From: a virus
DNA: 50,151 bases
IMG/VR virus record: IMGVR_UViG_3300050124_000042
Location: 1-50,151 of that record
Direction: 5' to 3' (one strand)
The notes beneath the pieces are model-generated. The model made no database searches. It saw only the letters and a program-made list of their open reading frames with translations, and was not told where the DNA came from. Within the stretch, counting starts at the first letter, position 1. Each line of letters begins with the position of its first letter. The position numbers and the translations under genes are program-made. Below are positions 33,694-42,507 of the stretch, piece by piece.

Positions 33694-34308
33694 CTACCAA
33701 GGGCATTCTTCCTTAGCAGGTTCTTTCTCTGCTTTTTTCTTAGATTCGTCTTTAGGCTTGGCTTTAGATCCGATTTCTTCATCCTCTGCATCGTTCAACA
33801 GACCGTTTGGCTTGTCAGATACTTCGCTAGTGGATTTGTTTTTCCTGATAACCTTTTTGTATTCCTTTGTTCCTGGTTCGAATTCTCCAAGTTCAAAATT
33901 TGCATCTTCATCAATAAAGAAGCCAGAATAAGGAAGACAGGCATATACGACATTGCCACTTTCATTACCACCTACTAAGATAGTCTTAACGATTTCTTTT
34001 GTAGTAAGCCATTTACTGAAATATTCAGTTATTTCTTCAATATTTTTAAGACTCTTTGTACAAGATTTTCCAAAGAATCCTTCATGAAGATACTGAAGGC
34101 GACTCATAGATACTTTCGTTGATTCCTCAGAACCGAAAGTAAATTTCTCAATGAAGGTTACGCCTTCTTCATTTTCGAATTTGAACCCGATATAAGGAGT
34201 TCCTTTTGCAAATTTGTCCTGTTTTACTTCAGTTACTTTCAACCGGTATATACCTGGATTTAAGTAAGCGTTGGCTGTTGCGGCCTTGGTGTCTGCGAAA
34301 TTGTACAT
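33694..34308 (-). CDS. Single-stranded DNA-binding-like protein
   Basis: This 204-residue protein has a beta-rich N-terminal domain (NPGIYRLKVTEVKQDKFAKGTPYIGFKFENEEGVTFIEKFTF) consistent with an OB-fold. A long charged, disordered linker (SEVSDKPNGLLNDAEDEEIGSKAKPKDESKKKAEKEPAK) leads to the end E-E-C-P-W, in place of the hydrophobic SSB tip. It lies directly downstream of a P-loop ATPase, the pairing seen in many phages for an SSB and its recombination/replication ATPase. Confidence 0.6.
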   Translation of the reverse strand: MYNFADTKAATANAYLNPGIYRLKVTEVKQDKFAKGTPYIGFKFENEEGVTFIEKFTFGSEESTKVSMSRLQYLHEGFFGKSCTKSLKNIEEITEYFSKWLTTKEIVKTILVGGNESGNVVYACLPYSGFFIDEDANFELGEFEPGTKEYKKVIRKNKSTSEVSDKPNGLLNDAEDEEIGSKAKPKDESKKKAEKEPAKEECPW

Positions 34309-34340
34309 GTTTTGTGTTTTTTATTTTAAAATTTGATTAA

Positions 34341-35021
34341 CTAATTATAATATGAACTTATTGCTTTAGCAACAAGAAACAAATCATTCGGAATTTTCTG
34401 TTCTGTAAACATTCCTTCCGGAGTCTTTACGGTAGACCTTGCTTTGCGGGTCCAGAAAAAATGTTTTACTTCATCGTTCTCCCCTTCTTCTTTATCACAA
34501 AGTAATACAATTGTAAAAAGCCCCTCATAAGTAACTTTTTCTTTAACAAACTTCCCCAGTGTTTTAGCCTGGATCTGATCATTACCTGAAGCGTCTGTAC
34601 CAGACTCCACATGCTGGAGGATGAATATCATAATATCCTTCCTCAAGGTCTTACAGAACTCAACCAGATCAACCATATTAACGGCAATGGTATTAAATTT
34701 AGCCCAATCTTTTTCATCAATTCGGGAAGTGTAAGTGAACAGAGAGAGATATTGATTATCGTCAATCACAATTGCTTTGATTTCGGGACGATTCTCACTT
34801 ACGTATTTTAAAACCTTGGCAATGGTCCTTGTGCTCTTAGTCACAAGAAGATTACCCTGGCCGGTCTCCGTATTAAAATCAGGATATTTTGTTTCGGAGC
34901 CGGGGAATGGCAGTTCTTTGCCTACTACATTCACTACGAATGTATTTTTAGGGGGGAGATTCTTAACTGATCTGGATTTACCAGACGCACTCTCACCAAG
35001 TATTAAACTTACTCTTGCCAT
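34341..35021 (-). CDS. P-loop ATPase, Sak4/RecA-like
   Basis: This 226-residue protein has Walker A G-E-S-A-S-G-K-S near the start, I-K-A-I-V-I-D-D-N-Q as Walker B, and a long helix (FNTIAVNMVDLVEFCKTLRKDIMIFILQHVE) ending in a sensor-like Q-H. Size and motifs match short phage RecA-like ATPases such as Sak4, which act with an SSB in annealing. Here the SSB-like gene follows within 35 bases. Its presence beside a complete RecA suggests division of labour. Confidence 0.75.
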   Translation of the reverse strand: MARVSLILGESASGKSRSVKNLPPKNTFVVNVVGKELPFPGSETKYPDFNTETGQGNLLVTKSTRTIAKVLKYVSENRPEIKAIVIDDNQYLSLFTYTSRIDEKDWAKFNTIAVNMVDLVEFCKTLRKDIMIFILQHVESGTDASGNDQIQAKTLGKFVKEKVTYEGLFTIVLLCDKEEGENDEVKHFFWTRKARSTVKTPEGMFTEQKIPNDLFLVAKAISSYYN

Positions 35022-35030
35022 TTGTTGATT

Positions 35031-35261
35031 TTATTTTATATTGAATAATTCTATATAGCCTGTTTCAGGATTATCAATTTGTCTTTTTGCTGATAATATT
35101 GCTCTTTCATAAGTGTCCCACATTTTATCATCATTCCACAAAGTATTTACGATTATTTTTCCGGAGGGATTATAAATTTCATAAAATTTGTTAGAAAGGT
35201 GTCCGAGATAATTTCCTACAACTATTGTATGATTTTTATAATTTATTCGAACCTCTTCCAT
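35031..35261 (-). CDS. Small beta-rich hypothetical protein
   Basis: The ATG at 35261 (MEEVRINYKNHTIVVGNYLGHLSNKFYEI) is preferred to the one at 35288, because a TATCTTTG -7-like box lies at about 35272-35279, inside the longer reading. The 76-residue protein has no recognised family. Confidence 0.5.
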   Translation of the reverse strand: MEEVRINYKNHTIVVGNYLGHLSNKFYEIYNPSGKIIVNTLWNDDKMWDTYERAILSAKRQIDNPETGYIELFNIK

Positions 35262-35316
35262 AAAGCAAAGATAATAATAATATTCCAAATTCTAAAATGT
35301 CTTTGTTAAAGGAATG

Positions 35317-35544
35317 TTAATGTCTATGTCCTCTTCCCCCTCTTGAACCCCCGCCTCTAAAAGGAGAACTATACGGATGATGACGGTAATTTGTTCCATC
35401 ATAATAGTGATATGCTTGACGGTGACCCCTGTAATAATAGTACCATATTCCACCTTCATAATAATATCCATCGGGATACGGGTATGTAGTTCTACAGCTA
35501 CTTATAGACAGAAAAAAGACAACGATTAATAAAATGTATTTCAT
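35317..35544 (-). CDS. Small lipoprotein, Tyr/His/Gly-rich
   Basis: This 75-residue protein has a signal peptide with a lipobox (ILLIVVFFLSISSC, Cys17) followed by a mature part made almost only of Tyr, Gly, Pro, His and Arg (PYPDGYYYEGGIWYYYYRGH, GGGSRGGRGHRH). After processing it should be lipid-anchored in the envelope. Possible roles are superinfection exclusion or envelope binding. A lipoprotein in the middle of a replication operon is unexpected. Confidence 0.65.
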   Translation of the reverse strand: MKYILLIVVFFLSISSCRTTYPYPDGYYYEGGIWYYYYRGHRQAYHYYDGTNYRHHPYSSPFRGGGSRGGRGHRH

Positions 35545-35555
35545 ATTTGTGTTTT

Positions 35556-35831
35556 TTATAAATTGTTTGCTATTTTAGCTGCCTCATTTAATATTGCATC
35601 TCCATCCATCTCAGTCTGGACGAGATCAAACCGGGCCACAGCCAGGGGGATTGATAAAATCAAGTCCTCAAAGAACAGGACCCATTCTCCTGTTTCCACA
35701 ACTCTTAACGCTTCTCTTACGGTAAGATAGTCTCCCTTTTTAGGATATTTCAAACCATATCTCTGACGTTCTTCATCAAAGTTATAGTTACATTTAACTA
35801 TGTCTCCGTTCTTAGGTACTTTGTTGTGCAT
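35556..35831 (-). CDS. Small hypothetical protein
   Basis: The ATG at 35831 (MHNKVPKNGDIVKCNYNF) is preferred over starts back to 35879, which would overlap the upstream gene by 68 bases. The 91-residue protein begins with a KOW/SH3-like strand pattern (GDIVKC...GDYLTV) and ends in a helix. No family is recognised. Confidence 0.55.
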   Translation of the reverse strand: MHNKVPKNGDIVKCNYNFDEERQRYGLKYPKKGDYLTVREALRVVETGEWVLFFEDLILSIPLAVARFDLVQTEMDGDAILNEAAKIANNL

Positions 35832-36081
35832 CGTTTTTGTTTTCTGGATAAAGTATAAGTTCATCTTCATAACAGGCAATGATTATGCTTTTTTCAGTTA
35901 TTATATAACACCCTCCTATTTCAAAAATTTCAATATCTTGTTCACTCTCTTTTATTTCTTTTACAACAAGAGCAATAGCTGCCTTTATTTCAGGATCAAC
36001 CCTTCCTATTGTTTTGAGTTCCGCTACAACATTGTCCTCAATCCTGCAAGAAATAATTATAATATCTTTATCTGAAGTCAT
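35812..36081 (-). CDS. Small acidic hypothetical protein
   Basis: The ATG at 36081 (MTSDKDIIIISCRI) follows the helicase stop by two bases; an upstream GTG would overlap it. The 89-residue protein is acidic, with strand-helix-strand character. Its end overlaps the next gene by 20 bases. Confidence 0.5.
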   Translation of the reverse strand: MTSDKDIIIISCRIEDNVVAELKTIGRVDPEIKAAIALVVKEIKESEQDIEIFEIGGCYIITEKSIIIACYEDELILYPENKNDAQQST

Positions 36082-36083
36082 GA

Positions 36084-37238
36084 TCACATTTTTATTCCCT
36101 TCAAAGCAAGCTCTAATTGGGGATTTGAAAAATACTCTGAAAACTCAAAAAGATCTTTTCTGGTTTCAAAGTTTACATATCTGTTTTTCTTTCTATCAAA
36201 ACGAAACTTAATGTCCATTGGAACACCAACTAACTTTTGTTTCTTAATCTTCTGAGAAGTAAATATTATCTGATCATCAACTTTATCTTTTGAATAATAG
36301 GGTCTTTGAATAGATAATATATTATCCGTTCCGTCTCCCCAGGTCCCCCCTCCCTTGATAGTGTAATAACTGGGTTTGGGAAAACATCCGTTGTCCTGGA
36401 TCTTTGGTGTCAATTGATGCATAACCATGTGAAGAGAAATGTTAGTACGCCTGGCAAAATCAGTCATTAAGGTGGTAACATATCCTGCATACTTATCATC
36501 GGCATTCATAAACTCTTTGGGCCTGTTAAGTTTTATTATAGGATCTATAATACAAACTGTCACCCCTTCATTCTCAATTAACTTTTCAAATTCTTTTAAA
36601 ACATTTATTAAAGTATTTTCAGGGGGGATAATATAAACGAAATAAAAATAATCCTTAATTGAATTATAAATTCGTCTGTATGTTGATTCCTTAATACATC
36701 CCAGGGGGTTATATTTATCCGTTGATCTCCCGGAAGCTGTATGAATCAAATCATCAAAGAACTCTTTGGCCGGGAAATCTTCGGGAGCATAAAAAGCAAC
36801 TCTTGTTTTTTCCACAATACATTTTATAAGGCAAAGAAACCGTAGGAATTGAGATTTACCTTCATTAGTATATCCGGTCCATATATTAAATTCCCCGCGT
36901 CTCCAGGTCCAGGCTTCATCCACTCCAGTTATATAAGTTGATGTTCCTTTTTCCTTACCTTTTTGAAGATCGGAGAGCATATCTTCAATACAATCCTCCA
37001 TCTTAAGAACGCTGAAAAGCTCTCTCTTAGCAATATCCATTCCAAGCTTGGCTTGTTCTGCTTTATATTTATCTACAGCCTTTTCGTAAGAGAATCCTTT
37101 TACAAGGGCTTTAAATAACTTTTTGTAATCAATTAAGTCAGCATTAGGAAAATCATCAGAAAACTGTCTACATTGTGATATAATATAAGGAGACGAGCTT
37201 TCAGCCAGTTCAATAAATTCTAAGAATTCTTTGATCAT
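36084..37238 (-). CDS. DnaB-like replicative helicase (SF4)
   Basis: This 384-residue protein has a short N-terminal helical region then a RecA-like core: Walker A G-Y-T-N-E-G-K-S (122-129), R-V-A-F-Y-A-P-E-D, Walker B V-C-I-I-D-P-I-I-K, and S-L-H-M-V-M-H-Q-L-T-P as the sensor/H4 region, with G-G-G-T-W-G-D-G-T-D-N-I-L-S-I-Q-R typical of DnaB motif H4-H5. It unwinds the fork for the phage polymerase. A loader-like gene precedes it. Confidence 0.85.
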   Translation of the reverse strand: MIKEFLEFIELAESSSPYIISQCRQFSDDFPNADLIDYKKLFKALVKGFSYEKAVDKYKAEQAKLGMDIAKRELFSVLKMEDCIEDMLSDLQKGKEKGTSTYITGVDEAWTWRRGEFNIWTGYTNEGKSQFLRFLCLIKCIVEKTRVAFYAPEDFPAKEFFDDLIHTASGRSTDKYNPLGCIKESTYRRIYNSIKDYFYFVYIIPPENTLINVLKEFEKLIENEGVTVCIIDPIIKLNRPKEFMNADDKYAGYVTTLMTDFARRTNISLHMVMHQLTPKIQDNGCFPKPSYYTIKGGGTWGDGTDNILSIQRPYYSKDKVDDQIIFTSQKIKKQKLVGVPMDIKFRFDRKKNRYVNFETRKDLFEFSEYFSNPQLELALKGIKM

Positions 37239-37242
37239 TTTA

Positions 37243-37854
37243 TTAAAATAAATCTTTCTTCTTGATAACCTTAGTTCCTGTCTCTTCTAGTTCTTTATTT
37301 TGTTTCTCTATCTTTTTATCAACAAAGTCCTTTGACCATTTTTTATCGTTCCTTAACCAAGTATTCAATCGTGGCTTTACTTGAAATGTTCTTTCCTTTT
37401 CGAATTCCATTAATTTTCCCTGACCATTCTTTTCAGTCCAATATCCGTAAAACTCAAGACACATTTCTTTTTCGTATCCCTCTTCTTTGGCAACTCTTCT
37501 TATCTCATTCCAAAAATTAGACTTACGTTCTTCCAAAGGTTTTTCTACTTTTTCTTTTTTGTCTTTGAGTACTCCATACAAAAGTAGGTTAATATATATT
37601 AAAATACTCTCTTCTGTTTTTTCAAATAGTATTGGGCTATCTAAAGCCATTTGAGGGGATCGGATAGAAATGCCCAGATCAAGAGCACCTATTATATCCA
37701 GGTATACAGATTCTGTTTTAAGAGTTACGGTTCCGTGAAGATCCAAGGTATCACTAATCTTTTTTAAAAAGAATAAACCAGCCCCATTTGCTACAGTTGC
37801 TGTGTTTTTATAACCATGAGACAACATTATTTCGATTGCTTCTTTTGATTCCAT
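37243..37854 (-). CDS. Replication protein, helicase-loader-like
   Basis: In this 203-residue protein the C-terminal half carries F-W-N-E-I-R-R-V-A ... E-F-Y-G-Y-W-T-E-K-N-G-Q-G-K-L-M-E-F-E-K-E-R-T-F, ending R-L-N-T-W-L-R-N-D. This is a pattern I associate with replication accessory proteins of Bacteroidota phages and mobile elements. Its place four bases upstream of the DnaB-like helicase supports a loader or initiator role. Biochemical function is inferred. Confidence 0.55.
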   Translation of the reverse strand: MESKEAIEIMLSHGYKNTATVANGAGLFFLKKISDTLDLHGTVTLKTESVYLDIIGALDLGISIRSPQMALDSPILFEKTEESILIYINLLLYGVLKDKKEKVEKPLEERKSNFWNEIRRVAKEEGYEKEMCLEFYGYWTEKNGQGKLMEFEKERTFQVKPRLNTWLRNDKKWSKDFVDKKIEKQNKELEETGTKVIKKKDLF

Positions 37855-37855
37855 A

Positions 37856-38146
37856 TTAGTTTAATCTTGGGTTTTTAGGGAAAGCCATAAATTTTAAAAT
37901 TACAGGCGGTAGACCTCTTAATTCTCGATCCAGTTTTGTAAATTCTGCTATTTGCTCCTGACATTTAGAGGGGTGAACCCCTTTCATTTGAGGAAGAAGT
38001 TCTTTCAAACGATTAAATTTATGCATATCTTCTTTAGTCTTAATAAAGTCAATATAATCTTCATTAAAGTCAGCTAAAAAAAAGTCACTCATTTTCCATG
38101 CGTTTTTAATTCGTTTTAAAGATACTTTTGGAGGACGGCCTTTCAT
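37856..38146 (-). CDS. Small basic hypothetical protein
   Basis: This 96-residue protein has a basic start (MKGRPPKVSLKRIKNAWKM) and a helical middle. Its ATG overlaps the SF2-helicase TGA (38143-38146). It is probably a replication accessory by position; no family is recognised. Confidence 0.5.
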   Translation of the reverse strand: MKGRPPKVSLKRIKNAWKMSDFFLADFNEDYIDFIKTKEDMHKFNRLKELLPQMKGVHPSKCQEQIAEFTKLDRELRGLPPVILKFMAFPKNPRLN

Positions 38147-39282
38147 ATTTTAAATATTATCAAATCCAAATTTGATATGTTAGCTGTTGCTTTTTCAATC
38201 CACCCCTTCACCACTGTTGCTTTCCAGGTAACGTTGTTAAACTGATCTACTCTTTTAAACCACGGGACCATGAAAATAATCTGAGCAACCTCATCAATTC
38301 CTAACCGTTTCATTCTACCTGCTTTCTGTTCAAACTTGGTAGTAGACCCAGACATGCTTTCATAGATTGCAATATTTGCATTTTTAAGGTTAATACCTCT
38401 CTGAATCTTACTTACAACCGATATATAATTAATTTCCCCGGTCTGGAACTTAGTAAGGTTATCATCTCCTTCGTTCTTGCCGTGGTAGGAATATTTACAA
38501 CACCGGTCAGCTTGTTCGGTAAGTTCGCAGAATATAACAACCCTATGTTTTTTATCTCTCCCATAAATAAATTTCAGAATATTTCTACAATTAAGATAAG
38601 AACTTTCCAGTGCATTTAAAAAATGTTTTCGTTTCCTTAACCAAAACTGCATATCAGGATCTTCAAAACCAACTTCCGCTCTCATAAGAGTTGAAATTTT
38701 CCGAGTCAAACTCTCATAAGTTTTGGATTCAGCTTCACTCATTTTAAAATTGTAAACATAATATTCTGTTCGGTTTACTATTCCTCTGTCCTCAGCATCA
38801 TTCATAAAAAGCTTAAAGACAATAGGAGCAATAACTACCAGGATCTTTTTCTTTTCTGGAGTTAGAGTTCCTGAAGCTAAAATTATATATTTCCAACTAT
38901 TATTTTGAAAGAACTTTACATAAGCGGGGGTGAGGGCATAATCAATCTCATCCCCAATAACCAAATCAAACTCTATACCGGTCCATTTGTACGTTGTCTG
39001 ATAACATTGTAAGCTTACCGCGTCTTTAAATTCAGGTGTACCCCACTTCTCCAACTCAGCCGGGAAGCCGTCCTTTTCGGAATCCCTGAGCCTTCTACTG
39101 TCACAAAGATATAAAACATTTTTGATTTTACCAGCATTGAAGAGTTCCAGAGCTAAGTCAATGAATATCTTGCCTTTACCGCTCCCAACCGTTGATAAGA
39201 AGGAAGCATTGTAATTTGCTTTTCTGACAGCAATTTTACATTCCTCCTGATTCTTTATCCTGGCCTCCAGTGCTTTGTCCAT
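38143..39282 (-). CDS. Superfamily 2 helicase
   Basis: This 379-residue protein has motif I S-T-V-G-S-G-K-G-K (a variant lacking the usual Thr/Ser after GK), motif Ia region V-L-Y-L-C-D-S-R-R-L, motif II V-I-G-D-E-I-D, motif III L-A-S-G-T-L-T-P, and motif VI Q-K-A-G-R-M-K-R-L-G. The second RecA domain has V-V-I-F-C-E-L-T. It is a compact SF2 DNA helicase/translocase of the kind found beside phage polymerases. The odd motif I is worth noting. Confidence 0.8.
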   Translation of the reverse strand: MDKALEARIKNQEECKIAVRKANYNASFLSTVGSGKGKIFIDLALELFNAGKIKNVLYLCDSRRLRDSEKDGFPAELEKWGTPEFKDAVSLQCYQTTYKWTGIEFDLVIGDEIDYALTPAYVKFFQNNSWKYIILASGTLTPEKKKILVVIAPIVFKLFMNDAEDRGIVNRTEYYVYNFKMSEAESKTYESLTRKISTLMRAEVGFEDPDMQFWLRKRKHFLNALESSYLNCRNILKFIYGRDKKHRVVIFCELTEQADRCCKYSYHGKNEGDDNLTKFQTGEINYISVVSKIQRGINLKNANIAIYESMSGSTTKFEQKAGRMKRLGIDEVAQIIFMVPWFKRVDQFNNVTWKATVVKGWIEKATANISNLDLIIFKI

Positions 39283-39283
39283 A

Positions 39284-39595
39284 TCAAAAGTTTAATAATT
39301 CTTCTTCACTTACTTTTTCTAATTCTTTCATAACGTCATAAGCGTCATCAAGAAATTCTCTAAACCAAGCCGTGTTTCTTACTATTACTATAAACGCATT
39401 ACAATGAAATTTTTCATTCATATACGCGCCATTTTTTTCAATGGGTTTATCTATAAAAGATAATAAAAATCTATCTATATCGCCTGAATTTGAACCACCG
39501 ATACAAGATTTATCAATCAGAACAAGATTATTAAGTTCGTTTCGTAAACCTGAATTGCATAAATTTAAAACATTAAATTTTAATTCTTGCTTCAT
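39284..39595 (-). CDS. Small hypothetical protein
   Basis: This 103-residue protein between the polymerase and the SF2 helicase contains Cys at C13, C31 and C65 and an acidic helical C-terminus (REFLDDAYDVMKELEKVSEEELLNF). No family is recognised; a polymerase accessory role is possible from position. Confidence 0.5.
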   Translation of the reverse strand: MKQELKFNVLNLCNSGLRNELNNLVLIDKSCIGGSNSGDIDRFLLSFIDKPIEKNGAYMNEKFHCNAFIVIVRNTAWFREFLDDAYDVMKELEKVSEEELLNF

Positions 39596-39596
39596 T

Positions 39597-41561
39597 TTAA
39601 AATAATTTTAAGTTTTGTGAATGTGGATCAATTGCATCTACTATCTTCCTGCAAGCTTGAGTATAATATTTATAATTTATGTTATATTCCTCCATTGGTT
39701 TATCCTGGAAGATATTAAAGTAAGTTGTGTTCCACCCCTTCTCAATCTCTACAGTTCTTCCGGCAAGCTTGGCTTCCATCTTATAATGCTTTTTAAGAGA
39801 TTTGAATTCCTTAGATATATAATACCGGACCACAGTTTCATATATAACGTCCTTTTCAATCGTGTTGGTTTCAAAGTCTACATAATGTTCCATGACATTA
39901 AAATCCTTTTTAACCTTCACCCCTCCACAGAAATCATAAATATCATGGCAGCTTTTTATGTAATCCTGAATAGGAACGTTGTTAACATAGAATGCTTCCA
40001 GGGCTTTGGGTATAACCAGGAAGGAGGGGTTCTTATGATATTCAAGTTCCTTGTCTTCCGGCTTCATTGAATATGCAAAGAGGCCCTTTCTCTTTACCTT
40101 TCCCTTTTCATCAACCGCAAGATAGTTATTAACGTCCATAATAACGATCTTCTTATACATTTTATCCTCCAAAGCAAGTTTTGTATAGGTTTCCCACTTC
40201 TTCATGCAGTCCTTAACGTTCTGTTCTTGTTCGATAGGATAACCAATCGTAACTCCATCTGTATTTACCTGGTAAAAAACAACTCCTTTTATTTTTATGC
40301 TTAATAGTTCAGCAAGCATTAAAAGGAGAAGCTGGCCGTTAACCGTAATCGCAAATGTGTATTTCGGATCATGTAAGTAATTATTAGGTTCCTTACTAAG
40401 CCCATAAGTCGCGTTAAGAATAATCTTAAATACCAAATTCTCAGGATCTTCTTTTGGAATCTCCTGACGCATCTTAAAAAGATTTTCATAAACGTCACAA
40501 AAGACCTCTGAAAGATGTTCGGGATACAGTCTATTTTTAATTCCAAGATTCGGATAGAAGGATGTTACATCAATATCTTTAATCTTCCAGGTCTCTGTGC
40601 TGTTATATACCCCAGGTTTTGTACATCCATGTATACCGCCCAGGCCAGTAACCACCTCCTGTAGGTTGTGAAACTTGAATTCCTTTTTTACCTTCTTTAA
40701 TTGCATATTGTTCTCTTCGAACTTGTATGGATTGAATTCCAGGTCCTCATAGAACTTTTTAACTCCGTTGAGGATGGGGTCCCTAAACTTAATATAATCG
40801 AATAGAACGTCCTTCGTGGCAATCCTGCTGCGATATGTACGTTTCTCCTTCAAGTCCTTATATCGTATTCCCATTGCTTCAGAAAGGAACTTTCCAAAGA
40901 TGTCACGGGCCATGCGTGGCTCCGAAGCATTCATAAGATTTAGTTCATACTTTTCTGAGAGTTTAAATCTTAAATCATTTTCAAATTTATTAAGTTCAAA
41001 TAATCTATGAGTTGCATGAACATCGTTTGCATCGTATACAACAATCTGAGTTACCTGTTCCTGAGAAGTTATTTCTTCAGAGTGATGGATAGGCATTGAT
41101 TCAATGTTTGGAAACCGCATTGTGAATTCCAACCACTTTAACGAGCAACGCTTACCCATCCCATCATAATGCTTCTGCTTATAAATGTCAATGTGAGGGA
41201 TTGTAAATTTCCATTCGGGGATAAGGTTCATCCATTTCTCTTCTCCTTCTTCAAGACCTATTATCCATTGAGCCTTTTCATGAAGTCTCCGGGCAATATC
41301 TTCTCCAGACCAGGATCTCAATTTTTTAAAATTGAACATCATGTATTCCAGGATCTGACAGTCAAACCCATTGCAATTGAATCCAACCAGGATATAATAA
41401 TGGTCCTTTAGCTTCCTTAAGAACTTCATCATCTCAAAGAAGTCATTCTGGAAGGGACTTATTACAAAATACTTTTCCTTCTTCGTGGTCCAATCCATGA
41501 AGTACGCTGTGAAACAGTTTGCAAGAGTTTCTAAATCATATATGGTATAGCGTTCTTCCAT
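39597..41561 (-). CDS. Family B DNA polymerase with proofreading exonuclease
   Basis: This 654-residue protein has exonuclease motifs Y-D-L-E-T (Asp9, Glu11), F-N-C-N-G-F-D (Asp67) and Y-D-A-N-D (176-180). Its polymerase motifs are A D-V-T-S-F-Y-P (331-337), B K-I-I-L-N-A-T-Y-G (379-387) and C Y-Q-V-N-T-D-G-V (430-437). Motif C has Asn433 where most family B enzymes have the first Asp of D-T-D; the essential second Asp (435) is kept. The short length and NTDG motif recall polymerases of some crAss-like phages. It is the phage replicase. Confidence 0.9.
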   Translation of the reverse strand: MEERYTIYDLETLANCFTAYFMDWTTKKEKYFVISPFQNDFFEMMKFLRKLKDHYYILVGFNCNGFDCQILEYMMFNFKKLRSWSGEDIARRLHEKAQWIIGLEEGEEKWMNLIPEWKFTIPHIDIYKQKHYDGMGKRCSLKWLEFTMRFPNIESMPIHHSEEITSQEQVTQIVVYDANDVHATHRLFELNKFENDLRFKLSEKYELNLMNASEPRMARDIFGKFLSEAMGIRYKDLKEKRTYRSRIATKDVLFDYIKFRDPILNGVKKFYEDLEFNPYKFEENNMQLKKVKKEFKFHNLQEVVTGLGGIHGCTKPGVYNSTETWKIKDIDVTSFYPNLGIKNRLYPEHLSEVFCDVYENLFKMRQEIPKEDPENLVFKIILNATYGLSKEPNNYLHDPKYTFAITVNGQLLLLMLAELLSIKIKGVVFYQVNTDGVTIGYPIEQEQNVKDCMKKWETYTKLALEDKMYKKIVIMDVNNYLAVDEKGKVKRKGLFAYSMKPEDKELEYHKNPSFLVIPKALEAFYVNNVPIQDYIKSCHDIYDFCGGVKVKKDFNVMEHYVDFETNTIEKDVIYETVVRYYISKEFKSLKKHYKMEAKLAGRTVEIEKGWNTTYFNIFQDKPMEEYNINYKYYTQACRKIVDAIDPHSQNLKLF

Positions 41562-41767
41562 TAAATTTCACTTATTTTTACTTTTATAGATATAGAAAAG
41601 TTAAAAAGAATTAAAAGACCATTAGTGAATCTTCCCGTTCCTGGGCCAATCCCCATCCATTTATATTCGTGGTTTTCTCTTGCATATAATAAAATCAATT
41701 GTCCATCCGTAGATAGGGGAGAAAGTTGTTGACCAGAATAAAAAGCAATAAATTTATTAATTTTCAT
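41561..41767 (-). CDS. Small hypothetical protein
   Basis: From the ATG at 41767 (MKINKFIAFYSGQQLSPLSTDGQLILLYAREN) the protein is 68 residues and beta-rich. Its TAA overlaps the polymerase ATG (TAATG), so it may pace polymerase translation. Earlier starts cross another small gene. Confidence 0.55.
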   Translation of the reverse strand: MKINKFIAFYSGQQLSPLSTDGQLILLYARENHEYKWMGIGPGTGRFTNGLLILFNFSISIKVKISEI

Positions 41768-41768
41768 A

Positions 41769-41933
41769 TTATTTATTATTACGATTAAAATAAAAAGCCA
41801 ATACCGAGACCCAGGAAAAGAATACAAAAAAGAAATTGAAAAGCAGTCCATCCTCTTCCGTTTCTTCATTAAGATATAATGCTCCAGCATATACACCTCC
41901 CAAAATATATAAAAAAAATAATGCTTGCTCCAT
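41769..41933 (-). CDS. Small membrane protein, 54 residues
   Basis: This short frame from the ATG at 41933 encodes MEQALFFLYILGGVYAGALYL, a short acidic loop, then FNFFFVFFSWVSVLAFYF and a basic tail. It makes two hydrophobic helices. Its stop is one base from the next ATG, the same packing as its neighbours, which supports it as a real gene. Function unknown. Confidence 0.6.
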   Translation of the reverse strand: MEQALFFLYILGGVYAGALYLNEETEEDGLLFNFFFVFFSWVSVLAFYFNRNNK

Positions 41934-41934
41934 A

Positions 41935-42129
41935 TTATTTTTTATTTAAAAGTAAACTAATCCCTGCAAGACAAAAAATCATTCCTGTAATAATTTTTAA
42001 ATTAAACCAGTAATGAATAATTGGTATATAATAAGATTCAGTTGTAAATTCAATTATAAGAATTATAAGACCTAAAAAGAACAGAATTATAAGCAACATA
42101 AGTGATGCTTTAGTTTTAATTTGTTTCAT
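41935..42129 (-). CDS. Small two-helix membrane protein
   Basis: This 64-residue protein has hydrophobic helices LMLLIILFFLGLIILIIEF and IITGMIFCLAGISLLL, with basic ends. Its ATG overlaps the previous TGA (ATGA). Together with the gene at 41769 it forms a pair of early membrane proteins of unknown role; superinfection exclusion or lysis control are possible. Confidence 0.55.
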   Translation of the reverse strand: MKQIKTKASLMLLIILFFLGLIILIIEFTTESYYIPIIHYWFNLKIITGMIFCLAGISLLLNKK

Positions 42130-42506
42130 AATGTTTTTATTTCTCCGGTTTCAGTATTACGTCCTCTCCAATTGCGTCCTTCGATTTGATTCATAGTTCT
42201 AAAACTATTTTCTAAATCTTGTAATCTAACAAATTTATTTCCAAATGTATTTTTACGCCACTCCTCATTATATACTTTTTCAGTTAGAAAAAACCACCAA
42301 TCTTTTTTATATATATTAAAATCCTTTTCGCTTTTCCATTGAAACTCTAACCACCAAACTTTCTTTTTACTCTTAGTTGATTTGTGATCGCTATTAGGTA
42401 CAGCCTTATCCATAAAAGATGATTCAGGAAATTCATCAGGATGATGAGTCTTATTCCATTCATGGAGTCTATCATGTTGCATCTTACGGCTAATTCTATC
42501 CTTCAT
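42126..42506 (-). CDS. Hypothetical protein, Trp-rich
   Basis: This 126-residue, strongly charged protein has many Trp (KVWWLEFQWKSEKDF, KDWWFFLTEKVYNEEW). The basic N-terminus MKDRISRKMQHDRLHEWNKTH may bind nucleic acid. No family is recognised. Confidence 0.5.
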   Translation of the reverse strand: MKDRISRKMQHDRLHEWNKTHHPDEFPESSFMDKAVPNSDHKSTKSKKKVWWLEFQWKSEKDFNIYKKDWWFFLTEKVYNEEWRKNTFGNKFVRLQDLENSFRTMNQIEGRNWRGRNTETGEIKTL

Positions 42507-42507
42507 A

